Source of the DNA: Gammaproteobacteria bacterium
Lineage (GTDB): Bacteria; Pseudomonadota; Gammaproteobacteria; GCA-001735895
Assembly: GCA_003645435.1 (NCBI GenBank)
Contig: QNFD01000002.1
Span: 1 to 30,901 of the forward strand
Direction of reading: 5' to 3'
DNA length: 30,901 nt
Position 1 is the stretch's first letter. The number at the start of each line of letters is the position of its first letter. A program made the position numbers and the translations under genes. A model generated the notes under the pieces. It searched no databases. It worked only from the letters and a program-made list of their open reading frames with translations, and had not been told where the DNA came from. This document shows positions 18,607 through 27,170 of this stretch, piece after piece.

Positions 18607-18777
18607 AACTAAATGGCTCTGCATGGAAATCATGTAATGCTATATAGCTTGTAAAAATAGAAATCGTCATGCCGGCGCAGGCCGGTATCCAGTAAGCCGT
18701 TGAAAAACATGGATTCCGGCTAAAAACATGCCGGAATGACGTACTATTTTTTTCATGCAGAGCCAATAAAACTAAAT
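18604..18777. mobile_element. MITE-like element with terminal inverted repeats and an 11-bp direct repeat
   Basis: Direct copies of TAAAACTAAAT lie at 18604-18614 and 18767-18777. Just inside them, 12-base perfect inverted arms begin TGGCTCTGCATG (18614-18625) and end CATGCAGAGCCA (18754-18765). Within lies a CGTCATGCCGGC ... CCGGAATGACG palindrome (18665-18741) of the same class as at 6119. The direct copies look like a target duplication, which would make this a short non-coding insertion. The left copy includes the HAD stop codon. Sitting between convergent genes, it probably also terminates both transcripts. Confidence 0.65.
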
Positions 18778-18786
18778 ATCGATGAT

Positions 18787-19206
18787 TCAGGTTTGTTCGA
18801 TGGGTGGTATCGAATAGGTGCCGGTTGCATGCGCGACTATATCTTCATCGCTGTAAATCGACACTTCGATTATTGCCAGGCGTTTACCAAGTTTTATAAT
18901 TTTACCTCTCGCGATCAGGTCGCAGGCGCGGGGTTTGCGTAAAAAATTAATATTGAAATTCGTCGTAACCGCGAGTTTTACTTCTCCGATCATGCTCAGT
19001 ACCACGGCATACATGCATACGTCGGCGAGCATCATCATCTGCGGACCGGCAATCGTCCCGCCCGGGCGTAACGAATTATCGTTGTAGGGCAATATTATAT
19101 CAGCCGTGCCGTACTCCATTGTCTGTAGATAAATTCCCGATTCGGCAGCCATGGGTAGCTCGGCCTGGATGATATCGGTAAATTCCACTGCGCTTACTTT
19201 ACTCAT
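18787..19206 (-). CDS. PaaI-family hotdog thioesterase
   Basis: The 139-residue hotdog protein has the motif LRPGGTIAGPQMMMLADVCMYAVVLSMIG (about 46-74), where the Asp in LADV occupies the catalytic place. It is followed by AVTTNFNINFLRKPRACDLIARGKIIKLGKRLAIIEVSIYS. It should hydrolyse a small acyl-CoA in the cytosol. Its start overlaps the end of the LysR gene by 8 bp on the same strand, with GGAAG just upstream, so the two are co-transcribed. It is unrelated in detailed sequence to the thioesterase at 9612. The substrate is unknown. Confidence 0.85.
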   Translation of the reverse strand: MSKVSAVEFTDIIQAELPMAAESGIYLQTMEYGTADIILPYNDNSLRPGGTIAGPQMMMLADVCMYAVVLSMIGEVKLAVTTNFNINFLRKPRACDLIARGKIIKLGKRLAIIEVSIYSDEDIVAHATGTYSIPPIEQT

Positions 19207-20143
19207 AGCTTCCGATTTTAGCAGTGTTGCCTGAATCAGTCAGCGGCGGTGACTGTGACACTTTTGCAGCCAGTTCGATAAGCCAGTTGGCCACTATTCT
19301 ACACTCGCGTCGTATTGTGGTTTTTGGCGGCTGTCGTAAATAGTAATCTGTGTGCAGATGGTATGGACTGGAAAAAACTTCTACCAGCTCCCCGGATTGC
19401 AGATACTTATCAATAAAGGGACGTCTGCCCAGCATTATGCCGTCACCGCGTTGTGCCGCTCCGATGGCGATTAACGAACCGTCAACCATTAATCCATGAG
19501 AAACATCGACATCATTCGGCAAGTACCTGTGAAACCATCGGTGCCAGTCGTCGTCGTAACCCAGCACATGAATCAGTTCGAATTCGGGCAGGTCGTCTGC
19601 CTGCTTCGGCCATTCCCCATCTGCAAACAGGTCCGGTGAGCATACCGGCGTTATTACCGAGGTAAAAAGCCTGGTCGTATCTGGATCGATACCGGCATCC
19701 CCGGTTATAAATATCTCCAGGTCCGAGGGGCGCAATTTATGATTGTTTTGGGTTTGATCAAGGGTTTTGATGCGTAGCTGGATATTACGATGTAAGGCCT
19801 GGAAGGGCTTGAGCTGAGGCGCTAGCCATAGCGCTGCAACGGCAGAGGTACAGTGAAGTGACACGGTTTGTTGATGTTGGCCTGGAAATAACTGGTCGGT
19901 AACCGAGTCCAGCCGATCCAGTGCTTCGTGCACTGCATCCAGGTAAGTCTGGCCGGTGTTGGTCAGGGACAATCGGCGGTGATGGCGAATAAACAGGGCG
20001 GTGTTCAGGTAGCCTTCCAACTGGCGCATCTGCTGGCTGACGGCGGCCTGGGAAATATTGAGATCCTCTGCGGCCAGGGAAAAACTCAGGCGCTGGCCGG
20101 CTGCTTCAAAAGTTCGCAAAATATTTAAACGTGGGCGTTTCAA
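19199..20143 (-). CDS. LysR-family transcriptional regulator, GcvA type
   Basis: The 314-residue protein has the LysR winged helix at the N-terminus (PRLNILRTFEAAGQRLSFSLAAEDLNISQAAVSQQMRQLEGYLNTALFIRHHRRLSLTNTG, about 4-64). The effector-binding domain is of the GcvA/AmpR kind. It is divergent from the methyltransferase/flavoprotein pair at 20258-24326, so that pair is its likely target, perhaps with a methylated amine or glycine derivative as effector. A perfect T-N11-A inverted repeat lies in the divergent gap. It is coupled to the downstream thioesterase gene. Confidence 0.9.
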   Translation of the reverse strand: MKRPRLNILRTFEAAGQRLSFSLAAEDLNISQAAVSQQMRQLEGYLNTALFIRHHRRLSLTNTGQTYLDAVHEALDRLDSVTDQLFPGQHQQTVSLHCTSAVAALWLAPQLKPFQALHRNIQLRIKTLDQTQNNHKLRPSDLEIFITGDAGIDPDTTRLFTSVITPVCSPDLFADGEWPKQADDLPEFELIHVLGYDDDWHRWFHRYLPNDVDVSHGLMVDGSLIAIGAAQRGDGIMLGRRPFIDKYLQSGELVEVFSSPYHLHTDYYLRQPPKTTIRRECRIVANWLIELAAKVSQSPPLTDSGNTAKIGSYE

Positions 20144-20157
20144 GCTTTTCTATTCGC

Positions 20158-20172
20158 ATAAGTTTTACTTAT
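20158..20172. promoter_or_regulatory. LysR operator, perfect inverted repeat with T-N11-A core
   Basis: ATAAGTTTTACTTAT is a perfect palindrome with six-base arms and a 3-bp centre, and it contains T(59)-N11-A(71). Its centre is about 65 bp upstream of the predicted transcription start of the methyltransferase gene (about 20230). That is the usual position of a LysR recognition site. Confidence 0.7.
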
Positions 20173-20194
20173 ATATAGTGGCAGCATTTATTGT

Positions 20195-20223
20195 TTGACG
20201 CAAGCTATACGCCTGCCTAAAGT
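20195..20223 (+). promoter_or_regulatory. Candidate promoter of the methyltransferase operon
   Basis: TTGACG (20195-20200) and TAAAGT (20218-20223) are 17 bases apart. The TTG at 20195 could be mistaken for a start codon of the following gene, but it is better explained as the -35 hexamer. Confidence 0.55.
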
Positions 20224-20257
20224 TTGCGTTAGAACTACACAACTGGATCTAGCCATA

Positions 20258-21778
20258 ATGAACTTCTTTTCCTTCCTGACCGACGACGATATCCGCTACG
20301 TACATGAGTCTTCTCTTGAAATCTTAGAGGAGGTTGGTCTGCTGGTTCGCAATGAAAAAGCACGCAAACGCTTCGCCGAGCACGGTGCAATTGTCGACCA
20401 CGAAACCGAGATGGTGCGCATACCTTCAGCCGTCGTCGAAAAGTACCGTGTCCAGATACCGCCGACGATTACCCTGCGCGGCCGAGATCCCGCCTTTGAT
20501 GTTACCTTCCCGCGAAAATTGCCGGTTATCGCAACAGCCAGTTCGGCACCGGATATTGTCGACCCTGTTACTGGAATAACACGCCGATCGCGATCCGATG
20601 ATATTGCGCGTATTGCACACCTGGTCAACGAGTTACCCGGCTTCGATCTGTTTTCGATCTCGACTCTCGCCGACGATGCGCCAAAGGATCAATTCAGCCT
20701 GACCCGTTTCTACACGGCACTGAAGAACTGCGTCAAACCGGTACGTACCTCTGTTTATAATATCGGTGAAGCGGAACAGGTGATCAAACTCGGTGAACTC
20801 ATTGCCGGTTCGAAGGAGGCCTTCTGGGAACGTCCTTTTATCAATTTCGGATATTGTTCGATTGTCTCGCCCCTGACGATGGATTTTGATAGTACCGATA
20901 CGATGATGTACTTTGCCGAAAAAGGTATTACCGCCTACGGTACGATCGCGCCGATGGGCGGACTGAGTACACCGCTTACCCTGCCGGGTATGCTGGTCAT
21001 CATGAACGCCGAATGGCTCGCGGCCGCAACGCTGGCGCAAATGTCCAAAGCCGGTACGGCCCAGATATATAACTTCCTGCCCGTGTTTGCCGATATGCGC
21101 GATGGCGCCTATGCGCCGGGCGCGATCGAAATCGGCATGATGAATTCTGCCGTCTGTCAAATGGCACGTTTTTATAATGTACCCGCGGGCGGCTATCTCG
21201 GCCTGACCAATTCCAAGGTCGCCGATGCCCAGTCGGGTTTCGAAAAAGGCATGTCACCGCTAATGGGGGCCTTGTCCGGGGCTGATTTTATCGTCATGGG
21301 CGGCCTGCAGGATGCGCTCATGTCCTTCGATTTTGGCCAGGTCACGATCGACAACGAGATTGCATTGATGATTAAACGGGTACGCGAAGGGTTCGGATTT
21401 AGCAAGGAAGCCGCCTCGGTGCAGGAGATTAAGGACACCGGCCCGGCCGGCATGTTCGCGGCAAATCCCGCGACCCTGGAACGTATGCATACCGCCACCT
21501 TTATGCCCGAGTTGGCAGATCGAAAGCTACGCGAGCACTGGGAGCTGGAGGGCAGTTCGACTATTCATCAGCGCGCGCTGAATAAGGCGTTTGATATTCT
21601 TTCGCAGCCGAATTCGATCGCATTCGATCCTGATGTCGATGCGCGTATTCGCGCCGAATTCGAAGGCATGGTCGCTGGTGACGCCAGGCTTCAGGAAGGC
21701 TGGAAGCGGCTGGATATTGGCAGCAAGGTACCCGAGCGCGGTCGGCGCCAAAATCGTCGTCGACAAAAAAAGCACTAG
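20258..21778 (+). CDS. Trimethylamine methyltransferase (MttB) family protein, non-pyrrolysine
   Basis: The 506-residue protein belongs to the MttB superfamily: FFSFLTDDDIRYVHESSLEILEEVGLLVRNEKARKRF at the start, then a TIM-barrel with FGYCSIVSPLTMDFDSTDTMMYFAEKG and PMGGLSTPLTLPGMLVIMNAEWLAA. The frame has no internal amber codon, so it lacks pyrrolysine. Characterised relatives of that kind demethylate quaternary amines such as glycine betaine with a corrinoid protein as acceptor. No corrinoid protein is encoded nearby. The frame stays open to 20195, but the ATG at 20258 is preferred because the upstream codons overlap the promoter. The C-terminus is a basic tail (RGRRQNRRRQKKH). The substrate is unknown. 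Confidence 0.85.
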   Translation: MNFFSFLTDDDIRYVHESSLEILEEVGLLVRNEKARKRFAEHGAIVDHETEMVRIPSAVVEKYRVQIPPTITLRGRDPAFDVTFPRKLPVIATASSAPDIVDPVTGITRRSRSDDIARIAHLVNELPGFDLFSISTLADDAPKDQFSLTRFYTALKNCVKPVRTSVYNIGEAEQVIKLGELIAGSKEAFWERPFINFGYCSIVSPLTMDFDSTDTMMYFAEKGITAYGTIAPMGGLSTPLTLPGMLVIMNAEWLAAATLAQMSKAGTAQIYNFLPVFADMRDGAYAPGAIEIGMMNSAVCQMARFYNVPAGGYLGLTNSKVADAQSGFEKGMSPLMGALSGADFIVMGGLQDALMSFDFGQVTIDNEIALMIKRVREGFGFSKEAASVQEIKDTGPAGMFAANPATLERMHTATFMPELADRKLREHWELEGSSTIHQRALNKAFDILSQPNSIAFDPDVDARIRAEFEGMVAGDARLQEGWKRLDIGSKVPERGRRQNRRRQKKH

Positions 21779-21806
21779 CAAATCACACTGTAAAGAGCAC
21801 TAGATC

Positions 21807-24326
21807 ATGGCGGTTTCACTTCCCACAAGCGCACGCATCGTCATCATTGGCGGTGGCGTGATTGGTACCAGTATCGCCTATCACCTGACCCGGTCGGGTG
21901 AAAAGGATGTGCTACTACTCGAAAAGTCGAAGTTGACCGAGGGTGCTACCTGGCATGCGGCCGGCCTGGTCGGCCAGTTTCGCTCCCAGCAAAACCTGAT
22001 GAGCCTGATGAACGACAGCGTCAAACTATTTGACGTTCTCGCCGATGAAACCGGCCAGGATCCAGACTGGCGCAAATTTGGCAGCCTCAGGCTTGCGCAA
22101 ACCGAAGACCGCTGGAAGGAGTTACTCAAGTCTTATTCCGCCGCGCAGGCGGTAGGGTTCGAGATGAACCTGCTGACGCCCAACGAGGCCCGCGATGTTC
22201 ACCCGCTTATCGAAACCAGCGACCTGGTTGGCGCCGCTTTTATCCCGGCAGATGGATACATAGATCCAAATAGCCTGACCCAGGCTTACGCGAAGGGCGT
22301 TCGCGCTAACGGCGGCCGTATCATCGAGGGTGTCATGGTCAAGGATCTATTGCGTGACGGTGACCGCATCACCCATGTGGTGACTGATCAGGGCAACATT
22401 GCGGTGGAAACAGTGGTCAATGCCGCGGGACTCTGGGCGCGCCAGGTTGGCTGGATGGCCGGGGTCGAGATTCCTGCCGGCGTGGTCGAGCATCAATATC
22501 TGGTGACCGAGAAATCTGACCTGATACCTCCGTACCTGCCAGCCCTGCGTGATCCTGACGGCGGTTTCTATGCGAAACCCGAGCCTGGTGCGCTGGCCAT
22601 CGGCGGATGGGAGCGGCAGACCAACACGGTTAATCCGATAGAGGGTTTTCCATGGGCGAATGAACGCTTTTTATTCGATGGTGATATGGATCGTCTGGCC
22701 GAGTTTTTTGAACCCGCGATGCATCGTTTGCCGGTGCTCGGTGAACTGGGTATGCGCACCATCATCAATGGGCCGATTCCAATTTCGCCCGATGGTGAAC
22801 CAATCATGGGCCCGGTACCGGGTCTGAGTAATTTCTTCGCGGCCTGCGCCTTCACCTCCGGCATTGCCGCGTCGGGCGGTGCCGGCAAGGCGGCCGCCAA
22901 CTGGATCATGTATGGCGATCCCGGCCTCGATTTATGGGCATTTGATATCCGTCGCTTCGGTCCGCTGCATGCCGGTGCGCGCTTCCTGCATGACCGGGCT
23001 GTCGAGAGCTATAGCAAGTACTACGCGATCCACTGGCCGGGTGAGGAACTCGAATCGGCCCGCGGCGTGCGACGCAGTCCGCTGTACGCGACTTTGAAAG
23101 CACAGGGTGCGGTATTCGGTTCGAAGTTTGGCTGGGAGAGGGCTAACTGGTTTAGTTACGGCGATATCCCGCAACAGGAAGTCTATGGCTTCGACCGGCC
23201 CCAACAGGACATCACCGTTGGCCGCGAACATCGCGCGGCGCGGGAGGCGGTGGTCCTGATCGTTATGTCATCCTTCACCAAAATTGAAATCAGCGGATCC
23301 CAGGCCTGCGCATTCCTTCAATACCTGGCGGTGGCCAATGTCGACCGGGAGCCGGGTGGAGCAACCTATACACAGCTGTGCAACGAACGCGGCGGCATCG
23401 AGGCCGATGTTACTATCATTCGTCGTTCGCAAGATTGCTTCTGGTTGATCACAGGATCCGGCCTTGGCGTTCGCGACCGGCACTGGATCGAAAGCCATCT
23501 GAAAAACAATCTCGATCGGCACACCAGCAGCAAGCAATGGACTCGATCAGGCGAGCAATGGATTCAGACGGGTGAACAATCGATGCGACCGAATCCACCG
23601 AGGTTCAACAATGTGGAAATCCGGGATATCACCTCGGCCCATGGCGTCATAAACCTGGCCGGGCCGTTGGCTCGTAAAGTGCTAGAGAAGGTCTGTGATG
23701 ACGATGTCAGCCACGAGGCATTCCCGTTCATGGCCGCAAAAGAAATCAGGATCGGTTATGCGCCGGCCCTTGCCTACCGGGTTACCTATATCGGTGAACT
23801 GGGATGGGAACTCTACATTCCATCTGAATACCTTCAGTACGCATACGAGCAACTACAGGCGGCTGGTGAAGAATTCGGCATCACCAATATCGGTTACCGT
23901 GCAATCGACAGCCTGCGCCTGGAAAAAAGATATCTGGCCTGGGGCGTTGACATTACTCCCGACTACAACCCTTTCGAGGCAGGATTGCAGTTTCTGATTG
24001 ACTGGAATAAGGGAGACTTTATTGGCGCCGAGGCGCTCGCCAGGATCAAACAGGAAGGCGTTAAGCAAAAACTCGTATGTCTTGCGCTGGATGATCCTTT
24101 GCATGTATTCGGCGGTGAAGCCATTTTTTGCGGCGACAAGGTTGTTGCGCAGACTACCAGCGGCAACTTCGGTTACTCGACGGGCAAGAGCCTCGTGCTC
24201 GGATATTTGCCGGTCGATATCCTTGATTGTAGTGATTTTATGGTCGAAGCTTTCGGCGAGCGTAGTTCGGCGTCGATCGTGAAGGGAGCGATCTACGATC
24301 CGAAACGGGAAAAGATTCTCTGCTGA
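21807..24326 (+). CDS. Dimethylglycine/sarcosine dehydrogenase-like flavoprotein with folate-binding domain
   Basis: The 839-residue enzyme begins with a Rossmann FAD site (IIGGGVIG, 13-20). It carries TWHAAGL with His50, the position of covalent FAD attachment in mitochondrial dimethylglycine and sarcosine dehydrogenases. The C-terminal half is the GcvT-like tetrahydrofolate domain (YIGELGWELYIPSEY, YRAIDSLRLEKRYLAWGVDITPDYNPFEAGL, then ALDDPLHVFGGEAIF). It should oxidatively demethylate an N-methyl amino acid and pass formaldehyde to folate. An unusual triple 7-residue repeat (576-596) interrupts the folate domain. It follows the MttB-family gene by 28 bp and is probably co-transcribed. The exact substrate is inferred only. 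Confidence 0.88.
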   Translation: MAVSLPTSARIVIIGGGVIGTSIAYHLTRSGEKDVLLLEKSKLTEGATWHAAGLVGQFRSQQNLMSLMNDSVKLFDVLADETGQDPDWRKFGSLRLAQTEDRWKELLKSYSAAQAVGFEMNLLTPNEARDVHPLIETSDLVGAAFIPADGYIDPNSLTQAYAKGVRANGGRIIEGVMVKDLLRDGDRITHVVTDQGNIAVETVVNAAGLWARQVGWMAGVEIPAGVVEHQYLVTEKSDLIPPYLPALRDPDGGFYAKPEPGALAIGGWERQTNTVNPIEGFPWANERFLFDGDMDRLAEFFEPAMHRLPVLGELGMRTIINGPIPISPDGEPIMGPVPGLSNFFAACAFTSGIAASGGAGKAAANWIMYGDPGLDLWAFDIRRFGPLHAGARFLHDRAVESYSKYYAIHWPGEELESARGVRRSPLYATLKAQGAVFGSKFGWERANWFSYGDIPQQEVYGFDRPQQDITVGREHRAAREAVVLIVMSSFTKIEISGSQACAFLQYLAVANVDREPGGATYTQLCNERGGIEADVTIIRRSQDCFWLITGSGLGVRDRHWIESHLKNNLDRHTSSKQWTRSGEQWIQTGEQSMRPNPPRFNNVEIRDITSAHGVINLAGPLARKVLEKVCDDDVSHEAFPFMAAKEIRIGYAPALAYRVTYIGELGWELYIPSEYLQYAYEQLQAAGEEFGITNIGYRAIDSLRLEKRYLAWGVDITPDYNPFEAGLQFLIDWNKGDFIGAEALARIKQEGVKQKLVCLALDDPLHVFGGEAIFCGDKVVAQTTSGNFGYSTGKSLVLGYLPVDILDCSDFMVEAFGERSSASIVKGAIYDPKREKILC

Positions 24327-24570
24327 TTTCGATAGATATCTGCCCGAGTTGGGGATTCCATACGTACAGTGTTTCCTCTTTTGCCTGGCTACAGGAGCAA
24401 CTACCGCCGCAAGTCAGTTGATTAGCATCGATTCTGATCTTTCCCTTGCTGACCCAGAATTCCAGCATGCCTTTCATCGCTTCGGGCTCGACATCGAAAT
24501 GCAGCGCCGCATCGCTCAGGCTGACTTGCCGACGGGACTCCAGGTAGTTTTTAAGGTCACTCAAAATCAT
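24238..24570 (-). CDS. feoC: FeoC-like regulator of ferrous iron transport
   Basis: The 110-residue protein starts with a small winged helix (MILSDLKNYLESRRQVSLSDAALHFDVEPEAMKGMLEFWVSKGKIRI, 1-47). A cysteine cluster follows at Cys54, Cys58 and Cys60 (TCGGSCSCSQ). FeoC proteins carry such cysteines to bind an iron-sulphur cluster and adjust FeoB stability or activity. Its start overlaps the FeoB stop as ATGA. Most FeoC proteins are near 80 residues. Here about 30 extra residues follow, and the last 89 bases lie antisense to the end of the dehydrogenase gene. That tail is probably a read-on after loss of an earlier stop. Confidence 0.8.
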   Translation of the reverse strand: MILSDLKNYLESRRQVSLSDAALHFDVEPEAMKGMLEFWVSKGKIRIDANQLTCGGSCSCSQAKEETLYVWNPQLGQISIEISRESFPVSDRRSLPSRSTPNYARRKLRP

Positions 24571-26870
24571 GCGGTTTGCAACCCTCCTGTCTGACGTTTA
24601 CCGGCATAGCCCCGTATCCCGATGAATAACAGGACCGCGTACAACAATACCAGGCCAATCGTTGTCATGGCTTGCAGCGGATTCTCGCCGATTCGGGCAA
24701 TCTGATAAAATAGGGTCGCCGAAATATAGGCAACCGAAGTAGTCCAGAAAGCCACGAATCCAGCCCATGGTGCACCGGCTTCGCGTGCTATGACCCCAAT
24801 CGTCGCGGCACAGGGAAAATACAACAATATAAACAACAGGTAGGAAAAGGCGCCAGCCTGGCCGTCAAAACGACTGGCCATGACACCAAATATCCCGCTG
24901 TTGACGGCTAGCTGTTCGGCAGCAGATCCGCTATTTTCAATATCACCGACATTCAAACCCAGGGGATCCAGTACCAGTTCAGTCAGGCCCGACAGGTTTT
25001 GTGGAATAGTGGCGGCAGCTTGCGAAATCGAAAGCAGAAAATCAAACGAACCCTGCTCCTGGTCTGGCAGGTTCTGTTCGGATATTTGCGTATATATAGA
25101 ATCAAGCGTACCGACCACGGCTTCCTTGGCCAGCACGCCGGTAAATATTCCAACCGTCGCGGGCCAGTTGTCCTGCTCGATTCCAATCGGTATAAATATG
25201 GGGGTCAGGGTTTTACCGATTGCACTGAGTACCGAGTGCTCACTGTCTTCATTGCCAATCGATCCGTCGGTACCGATGGAGTTCATCACATTCAAGGCAA
25301 GAACCATGATGATAATCACGCGACCGGCATCGCGGACAAATAATCTAACCCGGTCCCAGGTTCGCAGTAACACACCTTTTAGCGTGGGGATATGATAGGT
25401 TGGCATTTCCATCAGAAAGCCACTGCTCTCTCCCGACAACAACGAGTGCTTCATGATAAGACCGGTCAGGATGGCCATCAAAATTCCAATCAGGTACAGC
25501 GCGAACACCAGGTTCTGTCCATTCGCCGGAAAAAAGGCGGCGGCAAATAGCACGTAGACCGGTAGCCGCGCGCCACAGGACATAAACGGGTTCATCAGGA
25601 TGGTCAACTTGCGCTCACGAGCGCTTTCCAGGGTCCGGGTCGCCATTACCGCCGGCACATTACAGCCGAACCCCACTATCATCGGCACGAAAGCCTTGCC
25701 CGGCAATCCAATCGCGCGCATGAATCTATCCATCACGAAGGCGGCGCGCGCCATGTAACCCGAATCTTCCAGGAACGATAAAAACAGGTAGAGACAGGCA
25801 ATAATCGGAATAAATGTGGCCACCACCTGCAAACCACCGCCAATCCCCCGGGCGAGGATTAGCGTCACCCATTCAGGTAAACCCAGCAGTGTCAGAATTT
25901 CGGAGAAGCCATCGACAAATAGCGCGCCGGCCACACCGTCGAAAAAGTCGATAAAAGCGCCACCGAAGTTGATCGTGAACATAAACATCAGATACATCAC
26001 CGAGAGAAATATCGGTACCCCCAGGAAACGGTGCAAAACAACCTGGTCGATACGATCCGAGAGGTATCTTTTGACCTTGCCTCTTCGTTTGATCACCAGT
26101 TGGGTAATAGCGTGCGCGTGACCGTAGCGTGAATCCGCGATAAATACATCCGCGGTCTCACCGAAAATATCCTGTATGTGCTTTTGCCAACGGGCAACCA
26201 GTTCCAGGATAGATTTGTCCACGAGTTCATGCTCGAAACTTTTATCGCCCTCAAGCAATTTCAAAGTGAGCCAATAGGCATTGTATTCGTATTCCTGGGC
26301 CGGCAGATGTTGTCTTATATCCGCGATAGCAGTCTCCACCTCGGTATCCATGGTCAGCTTGAAACCACTATCAATGTCCTTATCGATCACGGCGATCAGC
26401 GCCTGTTTCAATTCAGGGATGCCCTGTCCGGATACCGCAATGACGGCGACCACAGGACAGCCCAGTTTTTGTGCTAACAAATCCACGTCGATTGAAATCC
26501 CGCGCTTTTGCGCGACATCCATCATGTTTAAAGCAAGCACAACGGGTACACCCATTTCAAGCAGTTGCACGGTCATGTAGAGGTTTCTTTCGAGGTTGGC
26601 CGCGTCGAGCACGTTGATGATGACATCCGCTTCTCGACTGAGTAAAAACTGGCGCGCCACATGTTCATCCAGCGACAGTGCATCGAGGGTATAGATACCC
26701 GGCAGATCAATAACGGAAACCTTTCGATTATCCTGCAGGTTTGAACTACCCTGTTTACGTTCTACCGTGACTCCCGGCCAATTACCGGTGGTTTGGCGAA
26801 TTCCCGTCAGGCAGTTAAATATTGCGGACTTCCCGCAATTGGGATTACCGGCTATCGCGATCGTGGTCAT
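24567..26870 (-). CDS. feoB: Ferrous iron transporter FeoB
   Basis: The 767-residue inner-membrane protein imports Fe(II). The N-terminal G domain has the P-loop GNPNCGKS (8-15), the switch II motif DLPGIYTL and the specificity motif NMMD. The membrane part has the two Gate regions, the first with GFGCNVPAVMATRTLESARERKLTILMNPFMSCGARLPVYV and the second near FPCAATIGVIAREAG. The cysteines in GCNVPA and MSCGARLP are typical. It lies 11 bp after feoA and is coupled to feoC. Fur control is likely from the box upstream of feoA. Confidence 0.95.
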   Translation of the reverse strand: MTTIAIAGNPNCGKSAIFNCLTGIRQTTGNWPGVTVERKQGSSNLQDNRKVSVIDLPGIYTLDALSLDEHVARQFLLSREADVIINVLDAANLERNLYMTVQLLEMGVPVVLALNMMDVAQKRGISIDVDLLAQKLGCPVVAVIAVSGQGIPELKQALIAVIDKDIDSGFKLTMDTEVETAIADIRQHLPAQEYEYNAYWLTLKLLEGDKSFEHELVDKSILELVARWQKHIQDIFGETADVFIADSRYGHAHAITQLVIKRRGKVKRYLSDRIDQVVLHRFLGVPIFLSVMYLMFMFTINFGGAFIDFFDGVAGALFVDGFSEILTLLGLPEWVTLILARGIGGGLQVVATFIPIIACLYLFLSFLEDSGYMARAAFVMDRFMRAIGLPGKAFVPMIVGFGCNVPAVMATRTLESARERKLTILMNPFMSCGARLPVYVLFAAAFFPANGQNLVFALYLIGILMAILTGLIMKHSLLSGESSGFLMEMPTYHIPTLKGVLLRTWDRVRLFVRDAGRVIIIMVLALNVMNSIGTDGSIGNEDSEHSVLSAIGKTLTPIFIPIGIEQDNWPATVGIFTGVLAKEAVVGTLDSIYTQISEQNLPDQEQGSFDFLLSISQAAATIPQNLSGLTELVLDPLGLNVGDIENSGSAAEQLAVNSGIFGVMASRFDGQAGAFSYLLFILLYFPCAATIGVIAREAGAPWAGFVAFWTTSVAYISATLFYQIARIGENPLQAMTTIGLVLLYAVLLFIGIRGYAGKRQTGGLQTA

Positions 26871-26881
26871 CTTTCAGGAAT

Positions 26882-27139
26882 TCAGGTGAGCGTGTCTGTA
26901 TCTTGCGCAGGCGTGGGCCTGAGAAAAACATTCGCGGCAATGCTGGAGCCCAGGGCGACACGGCTGCCATTGCTTGATACCACGACACCTCCATGGCGCT
27001 GGTGTAATACCAATATTTCCTGGCCTTTGCGAAGGCCCAGGCTCATCAACTTTTTTTGCAGGGCTTTACCGCCCCCGATATGGGAGATGAGACCGTGAAA
27101 TCCCGTTTCAGGATGGTTTAGATTGAGTGCTTGATCCAT
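26882..27139 (-). CDS. feoA: FeoA, SH3-like partner of FeoB
   Basis: The 85-residue cytosolic protein has the FeoA SH3-like fold. The conserved core is GKALQKKLMSLGLRKGQEILVLHQRHGGVVVSSNGSRVALGSSIAANVFL (about 24-73). FeoA binds FeoB and is needed for full iron uptake. It is the first gene of the feoABC operon. The ATG at 27139 is only 8 bp from a Fur box, and only a weak AAAG precedes it as a ribosome site. Confidence 0.93.
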   Translation of the reverse strand: MDQALNLNHPETGFHGLISHIGGGKALQKKLMSLGLRKGQEILVLHQRHGGVVVSSNGSRVALGSSIAANVFLRPTPAQDTDTLT

Positions 27140-27147
27140 GTTCTTTG

Positions 27148-27170
27148 CTAATGAGAATAATTCTCATTAG
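27148..27170. promoter_or_regulatory. Fur box upstream of feoA
   Basis: A 23-bp palindrome runs from CTAATGAGAAT to ATTCTCATTAG with only the central base unpaired. It matches the overlapping hexamer design of Fur sites (ATGAGAAT-A-ATTCTCAT). It lies between the candidate -10 and the feoA start, so iron-bound Fur should block transcription initiation of feoABC. Confidence 0.9.

Noticed and set aside
20195..20257. TTG start giving 21 extra residues on the MttB-family protein
   Set aside because: The TTG is the first part of a TTGACG -35 hexamer with a matching -10, and the family N-terminus begins at the ATG at 20258.
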